Translations under genes and position numbers: made by a program
Shown here: piece after piece, positions 9,284-18,252 of the stretch
Layout of the letters: each line of letters starts with the position of its first letter
Numbering within the stretch: the first letter of the stretch is position 1
Notes under the pieces: model-generated
What the model saw: the letters and a program-made list of their open reading frames with translations, nothing else
What the model was told of the DNA's origin: nothing
The model's database searches: none
NCBI GenBank assembly: GCA_900322175.1
Contig: ONYZ01000014.1
Coordinates: 1 to 50,311, forward strand
From: an uncultured Prevotella sp.
GTDB taxonomy: Bacteria; Bacteroidota; Bacteroidia; Bacteroidales; Bacteroidaceae
Reading direction: 5' to 3'
DNA: 50,311 nucleotides

Positions 9284-10024
9284 CTAATACCTAACAACTT
9301 CGAGGAACAGCGCGTTGCCAGGCATCGAGTCGCCAGCTTCTGTTCGCTTTTTACCCTCTATTACTTTTCTAAAATCTTCTATTGTCAATCGGCCGCGACC
9401 TACATCCACTAGTGTCCCCACTACAGCACGCACCATATTTCTTAAGAATCTATTTGCTGTGATAACGAAATACCACGTAGTCTCACCCGTTTGTATCCAC
9501 TCGGCACGCGTAACATTGCACAGAGTGGTCTTCACATCGCTATGCGCCTTGCAGAATGCCCCAAAATCCTTATACGTAGTAAGTATTCTGCCTGCCTCGT
9601 TCATCTTCTCGAAATCTAGCGGGTAATGTATCTCGCACGAATAGTGACGCAAGAAAGGATTCTTACGCGTATGTATATAATAATGATACGTACGCTCAGT
9701 AGCCGAGAAACGAGCATGCAACTCTGGCGAGACCTCCTCTATCCTATCTATCACAATATCGCCTGCCAGCATACGATTCATCTTATAAGCCAACTGCTTG
9801 CAGTCAATCTCGCCATAGTGATCAAAGTGGGCCGCCATTACTCTAGCATGCACACCTGCATCGGTACGCCCAGCACCTGTTATACTGATATCCTGTCGCA
9901 GCAGAGTAGACAGCACCCGTTGCAGTTCACCCTGAACAGATACACCATTAGGTTGCACCTGCCATCCATGATAGTTGGTACCATCATAACTCAGCCAAAT
10001 AAAATATCTCTTTACCATCTGCAA
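9284..10024 (-). CDS. truA: tRNA pseudouridine(38-40) synthase TruA
   Basis: Converts uridines 38-40 of the tRNA anticodon arm to pseudouridine. The catalytic motif GAGRTDAGVHA is intact at residues 50-60, with Asp56 as nucleophile. The N-terminal YDGTNYHGWQVQPNG-SVQGELQ and the later NRFLRNMVRAVVGTLVDVGRG blocks are characteristic. Length (246 aa) is normal. The start could be Met1 or Met3 (MVKRYF), which differ by two codons. A -7 box lies upstream at 10052-10059. Confidence 0.96.
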   Translation of the reverse strand: MQMVKRYFIWLSYDGTNYHGWQVQPNGVSVQGELQRVLSTLLRQDISITGAGRTDAGVHARVMAAHFDHYGEIDCKQLAYKMNRMLAGDIVIDRIEEVSPELHARFSATERTYHYYIHTRKNPFLRHYSCEIHYPLDFEKMNEAGRILTTYKDFGAFCKAHSDVKTTLCNVTRAEWIQTGETTWYFVITANRFLRNMVRAVVGTLVDVGRGRLTIEDFRKVIEGKKRTEAGDSMPGNALFLEVVRY

Positions 10025-10051
10025 TCATCAACCATTTCTTCATTTCGGCTG

Positions 10052-10059
10052 CAAAATTA
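10052..10059 (-). promoter_or_regulatory. -7 box of the truA-EamA operon
   Basis: On the minus strand this reads TAATTTTG followed by CA, the Bacteroidota -7 consensus. The leader to truA is about 25 nt. A clear TTTG at the -33 position was not found. Confidence 0.5.
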
Positions 10060-10144
10060 CAAAAAAAACACCTTTATTGATATATCTGATAAGTATTTTT
10101 TAAGATAATTGCCAAATAAAAGCCTTATTTTGATCACTAATTAG

Positions 10145-10152
10145 TATCTTTG
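10145..10152 (+). promoter_or_regulatory. -7 box of the Nudix/EFR1 operon
   Basis: TATCTTTG followed by CACCG fits TAnnTTTG. It lies 27 nt before the Nudix start. No TTTG is found at the -33 distance. Confidence 0.5.
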
Positions 10153-10179
10153 CACCGCAAAACGTATGAATTATAGTAT

Positions 10180-10680
10180 ATGAAAGATAATAGCGAAGAG
10201 AAGTTCCCATTAGTAGACGAAGAGGGAAACGTAATAGGATCGGCTACACGAGGCGAGTGCCACAACGGCTCGCGACTGCTACATGCCGTAGTACATCTGC
10301 ATGTATTCAACAGCAAAGGCGAAGTGTATCTTCAGCGCCGACCAGACTGGAAGGACATTCAGCCAGGCAAGTGGGATACTAGCGTAGGCGGACATATCGA
10401 CTTGGGCGAAACACCTGAGCAAGCCTTAGTACGTGAGGTACGCGAAGAAATTGGCATCACAGAGTTTGTTCCTGAGCGAGTGGGCAAATATGTATTCGAT
10501 AGCAAACGCGAACGTGAATTAGTATATGTAAACCGCACTACATACGATGGTCCCGTAACTCCTTCGGCCAAAGAACTAGACGGAGGACGGTTCTGGACCA
10601 TGGACGAGATACGCGAGGCTATCGGTCAGGGTATGCTGACGCCCAACTTTGAGAGTGAATTCCAGAAGTTTTTTCTATAA
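10180..10680 (+). CDS. Nudix hydrolase, YfcD / IPP-isomerase-like
   Basis: A 166-residue Nudix protein with a perfect Nudix box (G-x5-E-x7-REV-REE-IGI, residues 71-93), which binds the divalent metals used to cleave a nucleoside diphosphate-X or related substrate. The region before it (FPLVDEEGNVIGSATRGECH and YLQRRPDWKDIQPGKWDTSVGGH) is the pattern of the YfcD/Idi-like branch. The substrate is unknown. It lies 9 nt upstream of the flavodoxin-ferredoxin gene and shares its promoter. A five-codon reading frame ends within its start codon (see findings). Confidence 0.85.
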   Translation: MKDNSEEKFPLVDEEGNVIGSATRGECHNGSRLLHAVVHLHVFNSKGEVYLQRRPDWKDIQPGKWDTSVGGHIDLGETPEQALVREVREEIGITEFVPERVGKYVFDSKRERELVYVNRTTYDGPVTPSAKELDGGRFWTMDEIREAIGQGMLTPNFESEFQKFFL

Positions 10681-10689
10681 ACCTGCTAT

Positions 10690-11466
10690 ATGTTATTCTT
10701 TTTTTCAGGTACAGGCAATACCCGGTGGGTAGCAGAGCAGATAGCCCAAGCTATCGGCGAGGAACAGGTATTTATCCCAGATGCCATCAGAGACAACAAG
10801 TATGATTATACAATCGATGATAAAGAAACAATTGGTTTCTGTTTCCCTACTCACGGGTGGCAACCACCAAGGATCGTACGCGAGTTTATCAGCAAGCTGA
10901 AGGTAGAATCACGTTACTGCTGGGCAGTAACTACCTGCGGTGACAATATGGGCGAGACGATGACAATACTGAACAAAGACCTGGCAAAGGTTGGACTACG
11001 AGCCTCAGCATTGTTCTCGGTCATTATGCCCGAAAGCTATGTATGTCTGCCATTTATGTATACAGACACAGAGGAAAAGGAACATCAGAAGATAGCAAAA
11101 GCCCGCCAGCAACTGCCACACATAATCGAATGTATACGCAATCGACGCACCGGCGTGGAAGAACTGGAGAAAGGAGCTACTCCCCGACTCTACTCGTACG
11201 TTATCGGTGGATATTTTAATGCCAAAATGGTTACCGACAAAAAGTTTACGGTAGATGAGGACGTATGCATAAAGTGCGGCAAGTGTGTCAAGGTATGTCC
11301 TGTGGACAATATACAAGGAACACCGCCCGAGTGGATTCATAACGGACGGTGCACATCATGCCTTGCATGTTATCACTACTGCCCAACCCATGCGATAAAC
11401 TTTGGAAAAGTTACGCGTAAGCGCGGGCAATACTATTTTAATAAACGCGGGGACCAAAAATCTTAG
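10690..11466 (+). CDS. EFR1-family flavodoxin-ferredoxin fusion protein
   Basis: A 258-residue redox protein joining two electron carriers. The N-terminal flavodoxin-like domain has the FMN phosphate loop FSGTGNTRWVA (about residues 5-15). The C-terminal domain has two 4Fe-4S cluster motifs, CIKCGKCVKVCP and CTSCLACYHYCP. It probably moves low-potential electrons in the cytoplasm; the partners are unknown. The last 29 nt overlap the 3' end of the convergent yggS gene. Confidence 0.88.
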   Translation: MLFFFSGTGNTRWVAEQIAQAIGEEQVFIPDAIRDNKYDYTIDDKETIGFCFPTHGWQPPRIVREFISKLKVESRYCWAVTTCGDNMGETMTILNKDLAKVGLRASALFSVIMPESYVCLPFMYTDTEEKEHQKIAKARQQLPHIIECIRNRRTGVEELEKGATPRLYSYVIGGYFNAKMVTDKKFTVDEDVCIKCGKCVKVCPVDNIQGTPPEWIHNGRCTSCLACYHYCPTHAINFGKVTRKRGQYYFNKRGDQKS

Positions 11467-12115
11467 TACCCACACGAATCATTGTCGAACCGGTTTCGAG
11501 GGCGATGGGATAATCATCGCTCATACCCCATGAACGCTCACAGAAGGCCTCGTCATCGGCAAAATACTGCGCCTTGACCTCATCAAAGAAATCACGGGCA
11601 GTCTGCATTTCGCGACGAATCTGATCGGTATCGTCGGTGAGCGAAGCCATCATCATAACACCACAAATCTGCACATGATGCATATCACGCCACTCGCCTG
11701 CAGCCAACAGTTCGCGACAGTCATTGAGCGTCAGGCCATACTTGGTTGCCTCCTCGGCTATATGTAGCTCAAGAAGCACCTTGATACATCGAGCACACTT
11801 CTCAGCCTGCTTATTGATTTCACGCAACAACTTTAAAGAGTCGACAGCCTCAATCATCGTTACGTAAGGAGCGATATACTTAACCTTATTAGTCTGCAAA
11901 TGACCAATAAAGTGCCATTCAATATTCTGAGGTAGCGACTGATGTTTAAGACGAAGTTCCTGCTCATGGCTCTCGCCAAACACACGCTGTCCCTCCTCGT
12001 ATGCAGCCTCAATATACTCGTTGGGGTGATACTTAGAGATTGCCACAAGGCGAACGCCCTGTGGCAAATGGTCTATTACCTCGTGCAGATGAGATTTAAC
12101 GTCGTAATCCATCAT
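11438..12115 (-). CDS. yggS: YggS/PROSC-family pyridoxal-phosphate homeostasis protein
   Basis: A single-domain PLP-binding TIM-barrel protein (225 aa) that buffers pyridoxal phosphate and has no established enzymatic reaction. The PLP lysine is predicted as Lys28 in LVAISKYHP. Other family blocks are FGESHEQEL and IEWHFIGHLQTNKVKYI, and the C-terminal ETGSTMIRVGTKIFGPR gives the phosphate-binding part. Its ATG overlaps the stop of the DUF4494 gene (TAATG), so translation is probably coupled. The 3' end overlaps the convergent EFR1 gene by 29 nt. Confidence 0.93.
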   Translation of the reverse strand: MMDYDVKSHLHEVIDHLPQGVRLVAISKYHPNEYIEAAYEEGQRVFGESHEQELRLKHQSLPQNIEWHFIGHLQTNKVKYIAPYVTMIEAVDSLKLLREINKQAEKCARCIKVLLELHIAEEATKYGLTLNDCRELLAAGEWRDMHHVQICGVMMMASLTDDTDQIRREMQTARDFFDEVKAQYFADDEAFCERSWGMSDDYPIALETGSTMIRVGTKIFGPRVY

Positions 12116-12591
12116 TACTGCTGCTCGTATTCTGGCTTGTCGTTCTTCTTGCCATACTCAAAAACATCCATCAGAGTTGTCTCGGCTACAGATGCGATAA
12201 CGTAGTCAATCATCGTACCCCCCATAACCTCGTCGATGTTCTTCATAGCACCGTTCATAGAACCTGCCTGCACCAGATAGTTTACATTGCTACGCTTCTC
12301 CTTCTCAGTCTTCTCATCAATAGTAATGAACTGCAGCCTAGCCTTGTACCACTTATCTGCGATATTATCTTCGGTAAAGAAAATCTCCTTATAGGCAGCT
12401 ATCTTGATATCAGCTACTTCAAACTCACCGCTGATATATGCCGACATCTCCTCTGTGATACGTGTTTCTGCTTCGCTAAAGCTGAGTGCGTCGACAACAT
12501 AATTCTCAATTACCTTCTTCTGCAAGCCATCCTCCATTACCTTCTCGTAACGAATCTTGCATTCAAACCACATTGCTGTTCTACTTCTCAT
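12115..12591 (-). CDS. DUF4494-type protein
   Basis: A 158-residue soluble protein recognised by MWFECKIRYEKVMEDG and the SFSEAETRITEEMS block as a Bacteroidota family of unknown function (DUF4494, from memory). There is no signal peptide and no membrane segment. I kept the start at 12591 because it overlaps the pseudokinase stop as ATGA; an in-frame ATG at 12573 (MWFECK) is a reasonable alternative. It sits between a membrane pseudokinase and yggS in a tightly coupled trio. The context gives no clear function. Confidence 0.8.
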   Translation of the reverse strand: MRSRTAMWFECKIRYEKVMEDGLQKKVIENYVVDALSFSEAETRITEEMSAYISGEFEVADIKIAAYKEIFFTEDNIADKWYKARLQFITIDEKTEKEKRSNVNYLVQAGSMNGAMKNIDEVMGGTMIDYVIASVAETTLMDVFEYGKKNDKPEYEQQ

Positions 12592-13877
12592 TTCTTCTCT
12601 GTTTTATTCTTTTTAATTCCTAAATAATCTTTATCGAGTGCTTCCATTTTCTTGGCTGTAAGCTGATCGATAATCTCGCTGGCTATACGCTGCGAACGCT
12701 CATTTCCAAGATTCGATGATTTGGCTAATTCCTGTTCTACTTTAGCCAGTTCCTCTGTCATATTACGACTACGCGCCATAAAATCCTTTTCCGACAGATT
12801 CATCTTGTCATTGTTATATACCTTAGACAATATACGGTCGGCCTCTTTTGTGAATTGCTTTCGGAATATCTGTTCGGCCTTGGCATCATATTCCTTCATT
12901 TTCTTCTCATCGACAGAAATCGAATCCTTCATGTGCATCTGCTTTGCAACAATAGCAGCGATAGTAGCCGAGTCGGCATCAGCCCCTAGACCATACAACT
13001 CATTATCTTCGTCAAGCATATCTTCTGGAATCGGCTCTTCTACTGCTTTCACATACTCTACCGCTTCAGGCTGTGGCAGCATATAGAAGTAACCGCCCAC
13101 AATAGCCAATGCAATCGCAATAGCAGCAAAGCCAACTAAAGCTGTGCGACGCATATTCTTATGATTGATAAGAGCATTATAAAAATCATAAACACTCTGA
13201 TAGCGGCGTTCTGGCTCCTCAGCCGTTGCCTTGGCAATAACCCTACGCCACTCGAAAGGTAATTCTGCCGAATGATATAGCCAAGCAACAAACTTTGCCA
13301 AAGAATACACATCTGCACAAGCCGTAATCTCGCCACCAGCCAAAACCTCTGGAGCAACAAAGTCTTCTACCCCATCATAAAGTATTTCCTGGTCTAACTT
13401 AGCATAAAAAGACCCGTGACAAAGCAAACGAACTGATGAATCATTCTTACGGGCAAATACGCTACAAGGAGCAAAACATACATGAAACACACCCTTTTCA
13501 TTGAGTTGTTGGGTAAGTTCGGCTAAATCATGCAGGGTATCATTAGCAAATTCCTCACGGGCTATCATAGAGGGATTCTCATTAAGCAACTGCTCGAACG
13601 TTATAAAGTTACCTACCTCAACGGCAATAGCATACACACCTCCGTCACCCTCGTTGGGTACGAAGTGTAGCTGATGCTTGTTGGTCACCTTCTCCATATC
13701 GGCAGCCTCGGTGCGAACACAATTGCTAAACGCAACGTTATCGGCAACCTCGTCATGAAACTCCACGAAGTTAGAGTATTTCCCATCAATCAACCGCTTA
13801 TAGAAGTAGCCGTAAGGAAGACGTACTTTAGTGGTTTTTCTGACGTCACGCGTTTCTAATAATTCCTCAAAATTCAC
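12588..13877 (-). CDS. Membrane-anchored protein-kinase-like protein, predicted pseudokinase
   Basis: A 429-residue protein with an N-terminal protein-kinase-like domain, one transmembrane helix (about residues 244-267) and a charged, helix-rich C-terminal part. The C-lobe is recognisable: FVAPEVLAGGEITACADVYSLAKF (split by the APE motif at 175-177 and Asp189) and the closing EEPERRYQSVYDFYNAL. The catalytic parts are gone: the HRDLKPEN loop reads HVCFAPCSVF (132-141), so the catalytic Asp, Lys and Asn are replaced, and the DFG position reads LLCHGSF. No G-loop is visible. It probably acts as a binding or scaffold protein rather than a kinase. First gene of the operon with DUF4494 and yggS, which overlaps it by 4 nt. 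Confidence 0.75.
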   Translation of the reverse strand: MNFEELLETRDVRKTTKVRLPYGYFYKRLIDGKYSNFVEFHDEVADNVAFSNCVRTEAADMEKVTNKHQLHFVPNEGDGGVYAIAVEVGNFITFEQLLNENPSMIAREEFANDTLHDLAELTQQLNEKGVFHVCFAPCSVFARKNDSSVRLLCHGSFYAKLDQEILYDGVEDFVAPEVLAGGEITACADVYSLAKFVAWLYHSAELPFEWRRVIAKATAEEPERRYQSVYDFYNALINHKNMRRTALVGFAAIAIALAIVGGYFYMLPQPEAVEYVKAVEEPIPEDMLDEDNELYGLGADADSATIAAIVAKQMHMKDSISVDEKKMKEYDAKAEQIFRKQFTKEADRILSKVYNNDKMNLSEKDFMARSRNMTEELAKVEQELAKSSNLGNERSQRIASEIIDQLTAKKMEALDKDYLGIKKNKTEKK

Positions 13878-13944
13878 CTCTTAAATATACAATTAGACAA
13901 TTTACTTTTTACCATATTTAATCCTGCAAGCAGAAAATTCGCTG

Positions 13945-13952
13945 CAAAAGTA
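13945..13952 (-). promoter_or_regulatory. -7 box of the pseudokinase operon
   Basis: On the minus strand it reads TACTTTTG followed by CAGCG, fitting TAnnTTTG. It leaves a leader of roughly 65 nt and lies back to back with the aminotransferase promoter. No -33 TTTG was found. Confidence 0.5.
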
Positions 13953-13994
13953 AACAAATAAATCGAAAAAAAGCACGTTTTAAAAATATTTTAG

Positions 13995-14002
13995 TACCTT
14001 TG
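13995..14002 (+). promoter_or_regulatory. -7 box of the aminotransferase/permease operon
   Basis: TACCTTTG followed by CACCGC is the commonest form of this box in the window. The leader is about 45 nt and AT-rich, with no strong Shine-Dalgarno sequence. Confidence 0.6.
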
Positions 14003-14050
14003 CACCGCAAAATAGTCAAATAGTAAATTATAAAATCGTAAAATTGAAAG

Positions 14051-15256
14051 ATGCCTGAGATATCAGTTCGCGGACTAGAGATGCCTGAGTCACCAATCAG
14101 AAAGCTAGCTCCTCTAGCAGTAGCCGCAAAAAAGAGAGGTACTAAAGTGTACCACCTGAACATCGGTCAGCCAGACCTGCCAACTCCGCAAGTTGGACTT
14201 GATGCCCTGAAGCAGATAGACCGTGAAATCCTGGAGTATTCACCCTCGCAGGGTTATCAGAGTTATCGTGAAAAACTGGTTGACTATTATGCAAAGTACA
14301 ACATCAACGTAACAGCCGACGATATCATTATTACCAGCGGCGGTAGTGAGGCCGTGCTATTTGCATTCTTGAGTTGTCTGAATCCAGGAGACGAGATCAT
14401 TGTACCAGAGCCAGCTTACGCCAACTATATGGCATTTGCAATCTCTGCGGGAGCCAAAATCCGCACCATCGCTACAACTATCGAAGAAGGTTTCTCGCTC
14501 CCTAAGGTTGAAAAATTCGAAGAACTTATCAATGAGCGTACGCGCGCTATTATGATATGTAATCCAAACAACCCAACAGGTTATCTTTATACACGTCGTG
14601 AGATGAACCAGATTCGCGATCTGGTTAAGAAGTACGACCTATACTTGTTCTCAGACGAGGTGTATCGCGAGTACATATATACTGGATCGCCATATATCTC
14701 AGCCTGCCATTTGGAGGGCATCGAGCAGAATGTCATCCTTATCGACTCGGTATCAAAACGTTACTCTGAGTGCGGTATTCGCATCGGAGCACTTATCACA
14801 AAGAATGCAGAGGTTCGCAAAGCTGTAATGAAATTCTGTCAGGCCCGCCTTTCCCCCCCACTTATCGGACAGATTGTAGCTGAGGCATCTCTTGATGCAC
14901 CTGAAGACTATTATCGTGACGTTTACGATGAGTACGTTGAGCGTCGTAAATGTCTAATCGACGGTCTGAATCGTATACCAGGTGTTTACTCACCAATACC
15001 AATGGGTGCATTCTACACAGTAGCAAAACTGCCTGTTGATGACGCAGAGAAGTTCTGTCGCTGGTGTCTGTCGGAGTTTGAGTATGAGGGCGAGACGGTA
15101 ATGATGGCTCCTGCTGCAGGATTCTACACTACCCCAGGAGCAGGTATCAATCAGGTTCGTATAGCCTACGTACTGAAGAAGGAAGACCTTGAGCGCGCAT
15201 TAGTAGTGCTCCGCAAGGCCCTTGAACAGTATCCCGGACGAGTAGACGAAGAATGA
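14051..15256 (+). CDS. Class I/II PLP-dependent aminotransferase
   Basis: A 401-residue fold-type I aminotransferase of the aspartate aminotransferase superfamily, acting in cytoplasmic amino-acid metabolism. Key residues are visible: NPNNPTG at 171-177 (Asn174 contacts PLP), SDEVYREY with Asp202 and Tyr205, and the Schiff-base lysine Lys236 in IDSVSKRYSECGIRIG. The substrate is not determined by these motifs. The stop overlaps the start of the downstream permease by 4 nt (ATGA), which ties the two genes although no functional link is obvious. Confidence 0.9.
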   Translation: MPEISVRGLEMPESPIRKLAPLAVAAKKRGTKVYHLNIGQPDLPTPQVGLDALKQIDREILEYSPSQGYQSYREKLVDYYAKYNINVTADDIIITSGGSEAVLFAFLSCLNPGDEIIVPEPAYANYMAFAISAGAKIRTIATTIEEGFSLPKVEKFEELINERTRAIMICNPNNPTGYLYTRREMNQIRDLVKKYDLYLFSDEVYREYIYTGSPYISACHLEGIEQNVILIDSVSKRYSECGIRIGALITKNAEVRKAVMKFCQARLSPPLIGQIVAEASLDAPEDYYRDVYDEYVERRKCLIDGLNRIPGVYSPIPMGAFYTVAKLPVDDAEKFCRWCLSEFEYEGETVMMAPAAGFYTTPGAGINQVRIAYVLKKEDLERALVVLRKALEQYPGRVDEE

Positions 15257-16500
15257 ATCTACCATTATACATAGCCAAACGAATATATAGCGATCAGGGC
15301 GACAAACGCAAAGTTAGTCGCCCGGTTATTCGTATAGCGACCATCGGAGTAGCTATAGGTCTGGCAGTAATGATAGTTACTGTTAGCGTGGTACTTGGAT
15401 TCAAACACACCATACGCGACAAGGTGGTGGGATTTGGCAGTCATATCCAGGTACACAACGTCATGAACTACAGCGGAAGCGATCCACATCCCATCTGTGC
15501 CAATGACAGCTTAATGAATGCCATCAAGTCGATATATGGTGTGGCACACGCCGAAAGATTCAGCACTACTCAAGGTATACTGAAAACGGACAATGACTTT
15601 CTTGGAGTAGCTTTTAAAGGCATAGCTGCAGAATACGACACCACATTCCTGCACAAGCATCTTACTCAAGGCTCAATCCCCGAGTTCAGCGACTCAACTA
15701 GCCACTACAAGCTACTCATTTCTAAGATGATCGCCGACAAGATGCGTTTGAAAGCAGGCGATCGAGTGTTTGGCTACTTTATCGATGGCGAAGATGTCAG
15801 GACCCGCAAGTTCACTATAAGCGGGATATACCAAACCAACATGACTCGATTCGACGAGACACTATGCTTCACCGACCTGTACACGGCCAACAAATTAAAT
15901 GGTTGGACAGAAAATCAGGCCACAGGTATTGAGGTTGTAGTAAAAGAGTTCGACCACCTGAACGAAACAGCCGATCACTTTATCGATGATGTTAATCGCA
16001 CAAGCGACGAACAGGGAAATGCTCTCACAACAGACACTATCTACGAACTATATCCACAGGTATTCTCTTGGCTCGAACTTCTCGACATAAATGTGTGGAT
16101 AATCCTTGCTCTTATGGTTTGCGTGGCGGGCTTCACGATGATAAGCGGACTGCTGATAATTATATTGGAACGAACACAGATGATTGGTATCCTAAAGGCA
16201 CTCGGCGCAAGAAACAACACAGTCCGCCATACATTCTTGTGGTTTTCTGTATTCATTATCAGCCAAGGACTGCTATGGGGCAACATCGTAGGCATTGGTC
16301 TGGTATTGATTCAGCAGTATACTGGAATTATCACACTCGACCCACAGACATACTATGTAAGCGAAGCTCCAATGGAACTCAACATTCCGCTAATTGCCAT
16401 AATCAATTTTGCCACATTGCTTATCTGTGTATTCGTTTTGATAGCTCCAAGTTTCCTGATTTCGCACATTCACCCTGCGAAATCGATGCGTTACGAATAA
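15253..16500 (+). CDS. FtsX/LolC-E-type ABC transporter permease
   Basis: A 415-residue inner-membrane protein with the MacB/FtsX/LolE layout: one transmembrane helix near residues 26-48, a large periplasmic domain, then three helices in the last 130 residues (WIILALMVCVAGFTMISGLL begins the set; the final block ends in HPAKSMRYE). The motif ERTQMIGILKALGARN between helices is the coupling region that contacts the ATPase. Relatives extract lipoproteins from the inner membrane or export peptides. No ATPase gene is adjacent, so its partner must be encoded elsewhere. Confidence 0.87.
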   Translation: MNLPLYIAKRIYSDQGDKRKVSRPVIRIATIGVAIGLAVMIVTVSVVLGFKHTIRDKVVGFGSHIQVHNVMNYSGSDPHPICANDSLMNAIKSIYGVAHAERFSTTQGILKTDNDFLGVAFKGIAAEYDTTFLHKHLTQGSIPEFSDSTSHYKLLISKMIADKMRLKAGDRVFGYFIDGEDVRTRKFTISGIYQTNMTRFDETLCFTDLYTANKLNGWTENQATGIEVVVKEFDHLNETADHFIDDVNRTSDEQGNALTTDTIYELYPQVFSWLELLDINVWIILALMVCVAGFTMISGLLIIILERTQMIGILKALGARNNTVRHTFLWFSVFIISQGLLWGNIVGIGLVLIQQYTGIITLDPQTYYVSEAPMELNIPLIAIINFATLLICVFVLIAPSFLISHIHPAKSMRYE

Positions 16501-16526
16501 TTTTTTTGAAAAATTGCACAAAAACA

Positions 16527-16558
16527 TTTGGTAGTGTGCAAAAAATGCATTACCTTTG
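16527..16558 (+). promoter_or_regulatory. Promoter of the acyl-CoA synthetase pair
   Basis: TTTG at 16527-16530 and TACCTTTG at 16551-16558 are separated by exactly 20 nt, a full match to the Bacteroidota -33/-7 promoter. It predicts a leader of about 25 nt before the ATG at 16588. It also rules out the earlier in-frame ATG at 16528, which lies inside the -33 box. Confidence 0.75.
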
Positions 16559-16587
16559 CACAAAATTTAAAAAATTGTGCAGTTTTC

Positions 16588-18246
16588 ATGGAAGAATTTA
16601 GCAGTTTTAATGCTTTAATACAAAAAGCCATAGTGAACAACTGGGACCATGATGCCCTTACTGATTATCAGGGCATTACGCTCCAGTATCACGACGTTGC
16701 ACGCAAAATCGAGAAAATTCATATATTGTTCGAGAACAGTGGTGTAGTAAAGGGCGACAAGATTGCAATCTGCGGACGCAACTCTGCCCACTGGGCTGTT
16801 GCTTTTCTGGCTACTCTCACCTATGGAGCCGTTGCAGTACCCATTCTGCACGAGTTTAATGGCGAGCAGATTCAGAATATTGTGAATCATTCGGGTTCCA
16901 GACTCTTGTTTATTGGAGATTTTGCTGTAAAGACTATCAATTCAGAAGCAATGCCAGCCCTTGAGGCAATTCTTAATCTCCCCGACTTCTCTCTGTATAT
17001 TTCGAGATCGGAGAAGATTACGTACGCGCGCGAACATCTTAATATGATGTTTGGCAGCAAATATCCCAAGGCATTCAGAGCCGAACATGTGCACTACCAC
17101 GTAGATACGGCCGAAGAGTTATCGATGATAAACTATACCAGCGGTACTACAGGATTCTCTAAAGGGGTTATGCTACCATATCGTGCACTTTGGGGCAACG
17201 TAGAGTTTATCATGCGAGTGCTTGGTCGTAACGTTAAGGCCGGCGACAACATGCTGAGCATTCTGCCGATGGCACACATGTACGGTATGGCAGTAGAATT
17301 CCTTTTTGGATTCTGCAACGGATGTCACCTATTCTTTTTGACACGACTCCCGAGCCCCGCCATCATCGCCGAAGCGTTTGCTACAGTTAAGCCTGCTTGC
17401 ATTATTACAGTACCATTGATTATTGAGAAGATTATCCGTAAGAAGGTATTCCCAAAGATACAGAACAATCGCATGCGCCTACTCCTCAGTATGCCAGTGG
17501 TCAGCAAGAAGGTCAAGAACCGTATTTGCAAAGAAGTATATAATGCCTTCGGAGGAAATCTATATGAGGTTATCGTAGGTGGAGCTCCATTGTCAAAAGA
17601 GGTTGAGGAGTTCCTCACATCGATAGGATTTCCTATCACTGTAGGATATGGCACTACAGAGTGTGCACCACTTATTTCATTCAGCGATTATCATGATTTC
17701 ATAAATGGATCATGCGGCACACCTGTTGACCGCATGGAGGTAAAGATTCTTAGTCCCGACCCACAGAATATACCAGGTGAGATTGTAACCAAAGGCACCA
17801 ACCTGATGTTAGGATATTATCTTAACGAAGAAGCTACAAACGAAGCAATCGACAAGGATGGATGGTATCACACTGGCGACCTTGGCACTATGGCCGAAAC
17901 AGGACACATATTTATCCGAGGACGCTCTAAGAATATGCTGCTGGGAGCTAATGGACAGAATGTATATCCAGAGGAAATCGAAGATAAGCTGAATACTATG
18001 GCTATGGTTTCTGAGAGCCTGATAGTTCAGCGTGGTGATAAACTAGTTGCACTTGTTCATCCAGACAAAGATGAGGTTGTAAGCTTTACAAGCGAGGAAT
18101 TGGAAAACATTATGGAGCAGAACCGTCAGGAGTTGAATAGCATTCTGCCTGCTTATAGTCGCATCTCGGCAATTGAACTTCAAGATGAAGAATTCGCCAA
18201 GACGCCAAAGAAAAGTATAAAACGCTACCTATATAAGAATAACTAA
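16588..18246 (+). CDS. AMP-dependent (acyl-CoA) synthetase/ligase, copy 1
   Basis: A 552-residue adenylate-forming enzyme of the long-chain acyl-CoA synthetase (ANL) superfamily, expected to activate a carboxylic acid with ATP and transfer it to CoA or a carrier. The P-loop INYTSGTTGFSKGVMLPY, the motif VGYGTTECAP, DGWYHTGDLG and the C-terminal catalytic-lysine region TPKKSIKRYLYK are all present. The P-loop has Ser where PKG is usual (FSKG). I start it at 16588 (MEEFSSFNALIQK) because of the promoter and because the second copy starts the same way. It is 6 nt upstream of that paralogue. Confidence 0.9.
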   Translation: MEEFSSFNALIQKAIVNNWDHDALTDYQGITLQYHDVARKIEKIHILFENSGVVKGDKIAICGRNSAHWAVAFLATLTYGAVAVPILHEFNGEQIQNIVNHSGSRLLFIGDFAVKTINSEAMPALEAILNLPDFSLYISRSEKITYAREHLNMMFGSKYPKAFRAEHVHYHVDTAEELSMINYTSGTTGFSKGVMLPYRALWGNVEFIMRVLGRNVKAGDNMLSILPMAHMYGMAVEFLFGFCNGCHLFFLTRLPSPAIIAEAFATVKPACIITVPLIIEKIIRKKVFPKIQNNRMRLLLSMPVVSKKVKNRICKEVYNAFGGNLYEVIVGGAPLSKEVEEFLTSIGFPITVGYGTTECAPLISFSDYHDFINGSCGTPVDRMEVKILSPDPQNIPGEIVTKGTNLMLGYYLNEEATNEAIDKDGWYHTGDLGTMAETGHIFIRGRSKNMLLGANGQNVYPEEIEDKLNTMAMVSESLIVQRGDKLVALVHPDKDEVVSFTSEELENIMEQNRQELNSILPAYSRISAIELQDEEFAKTPKKSIKRYLYKNN

Positions 18247-18252
18247 TAGCTT

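Noticed and set aside
16528-16587. Upstream in-frame ATG giving the first acyl-CoA synthetase 20 extra residues
   Set aside because: The ATG lies in the -33 promoter element, the -7 box falls inside the extension, and the paralogue begins at the position equivalent to 16588.
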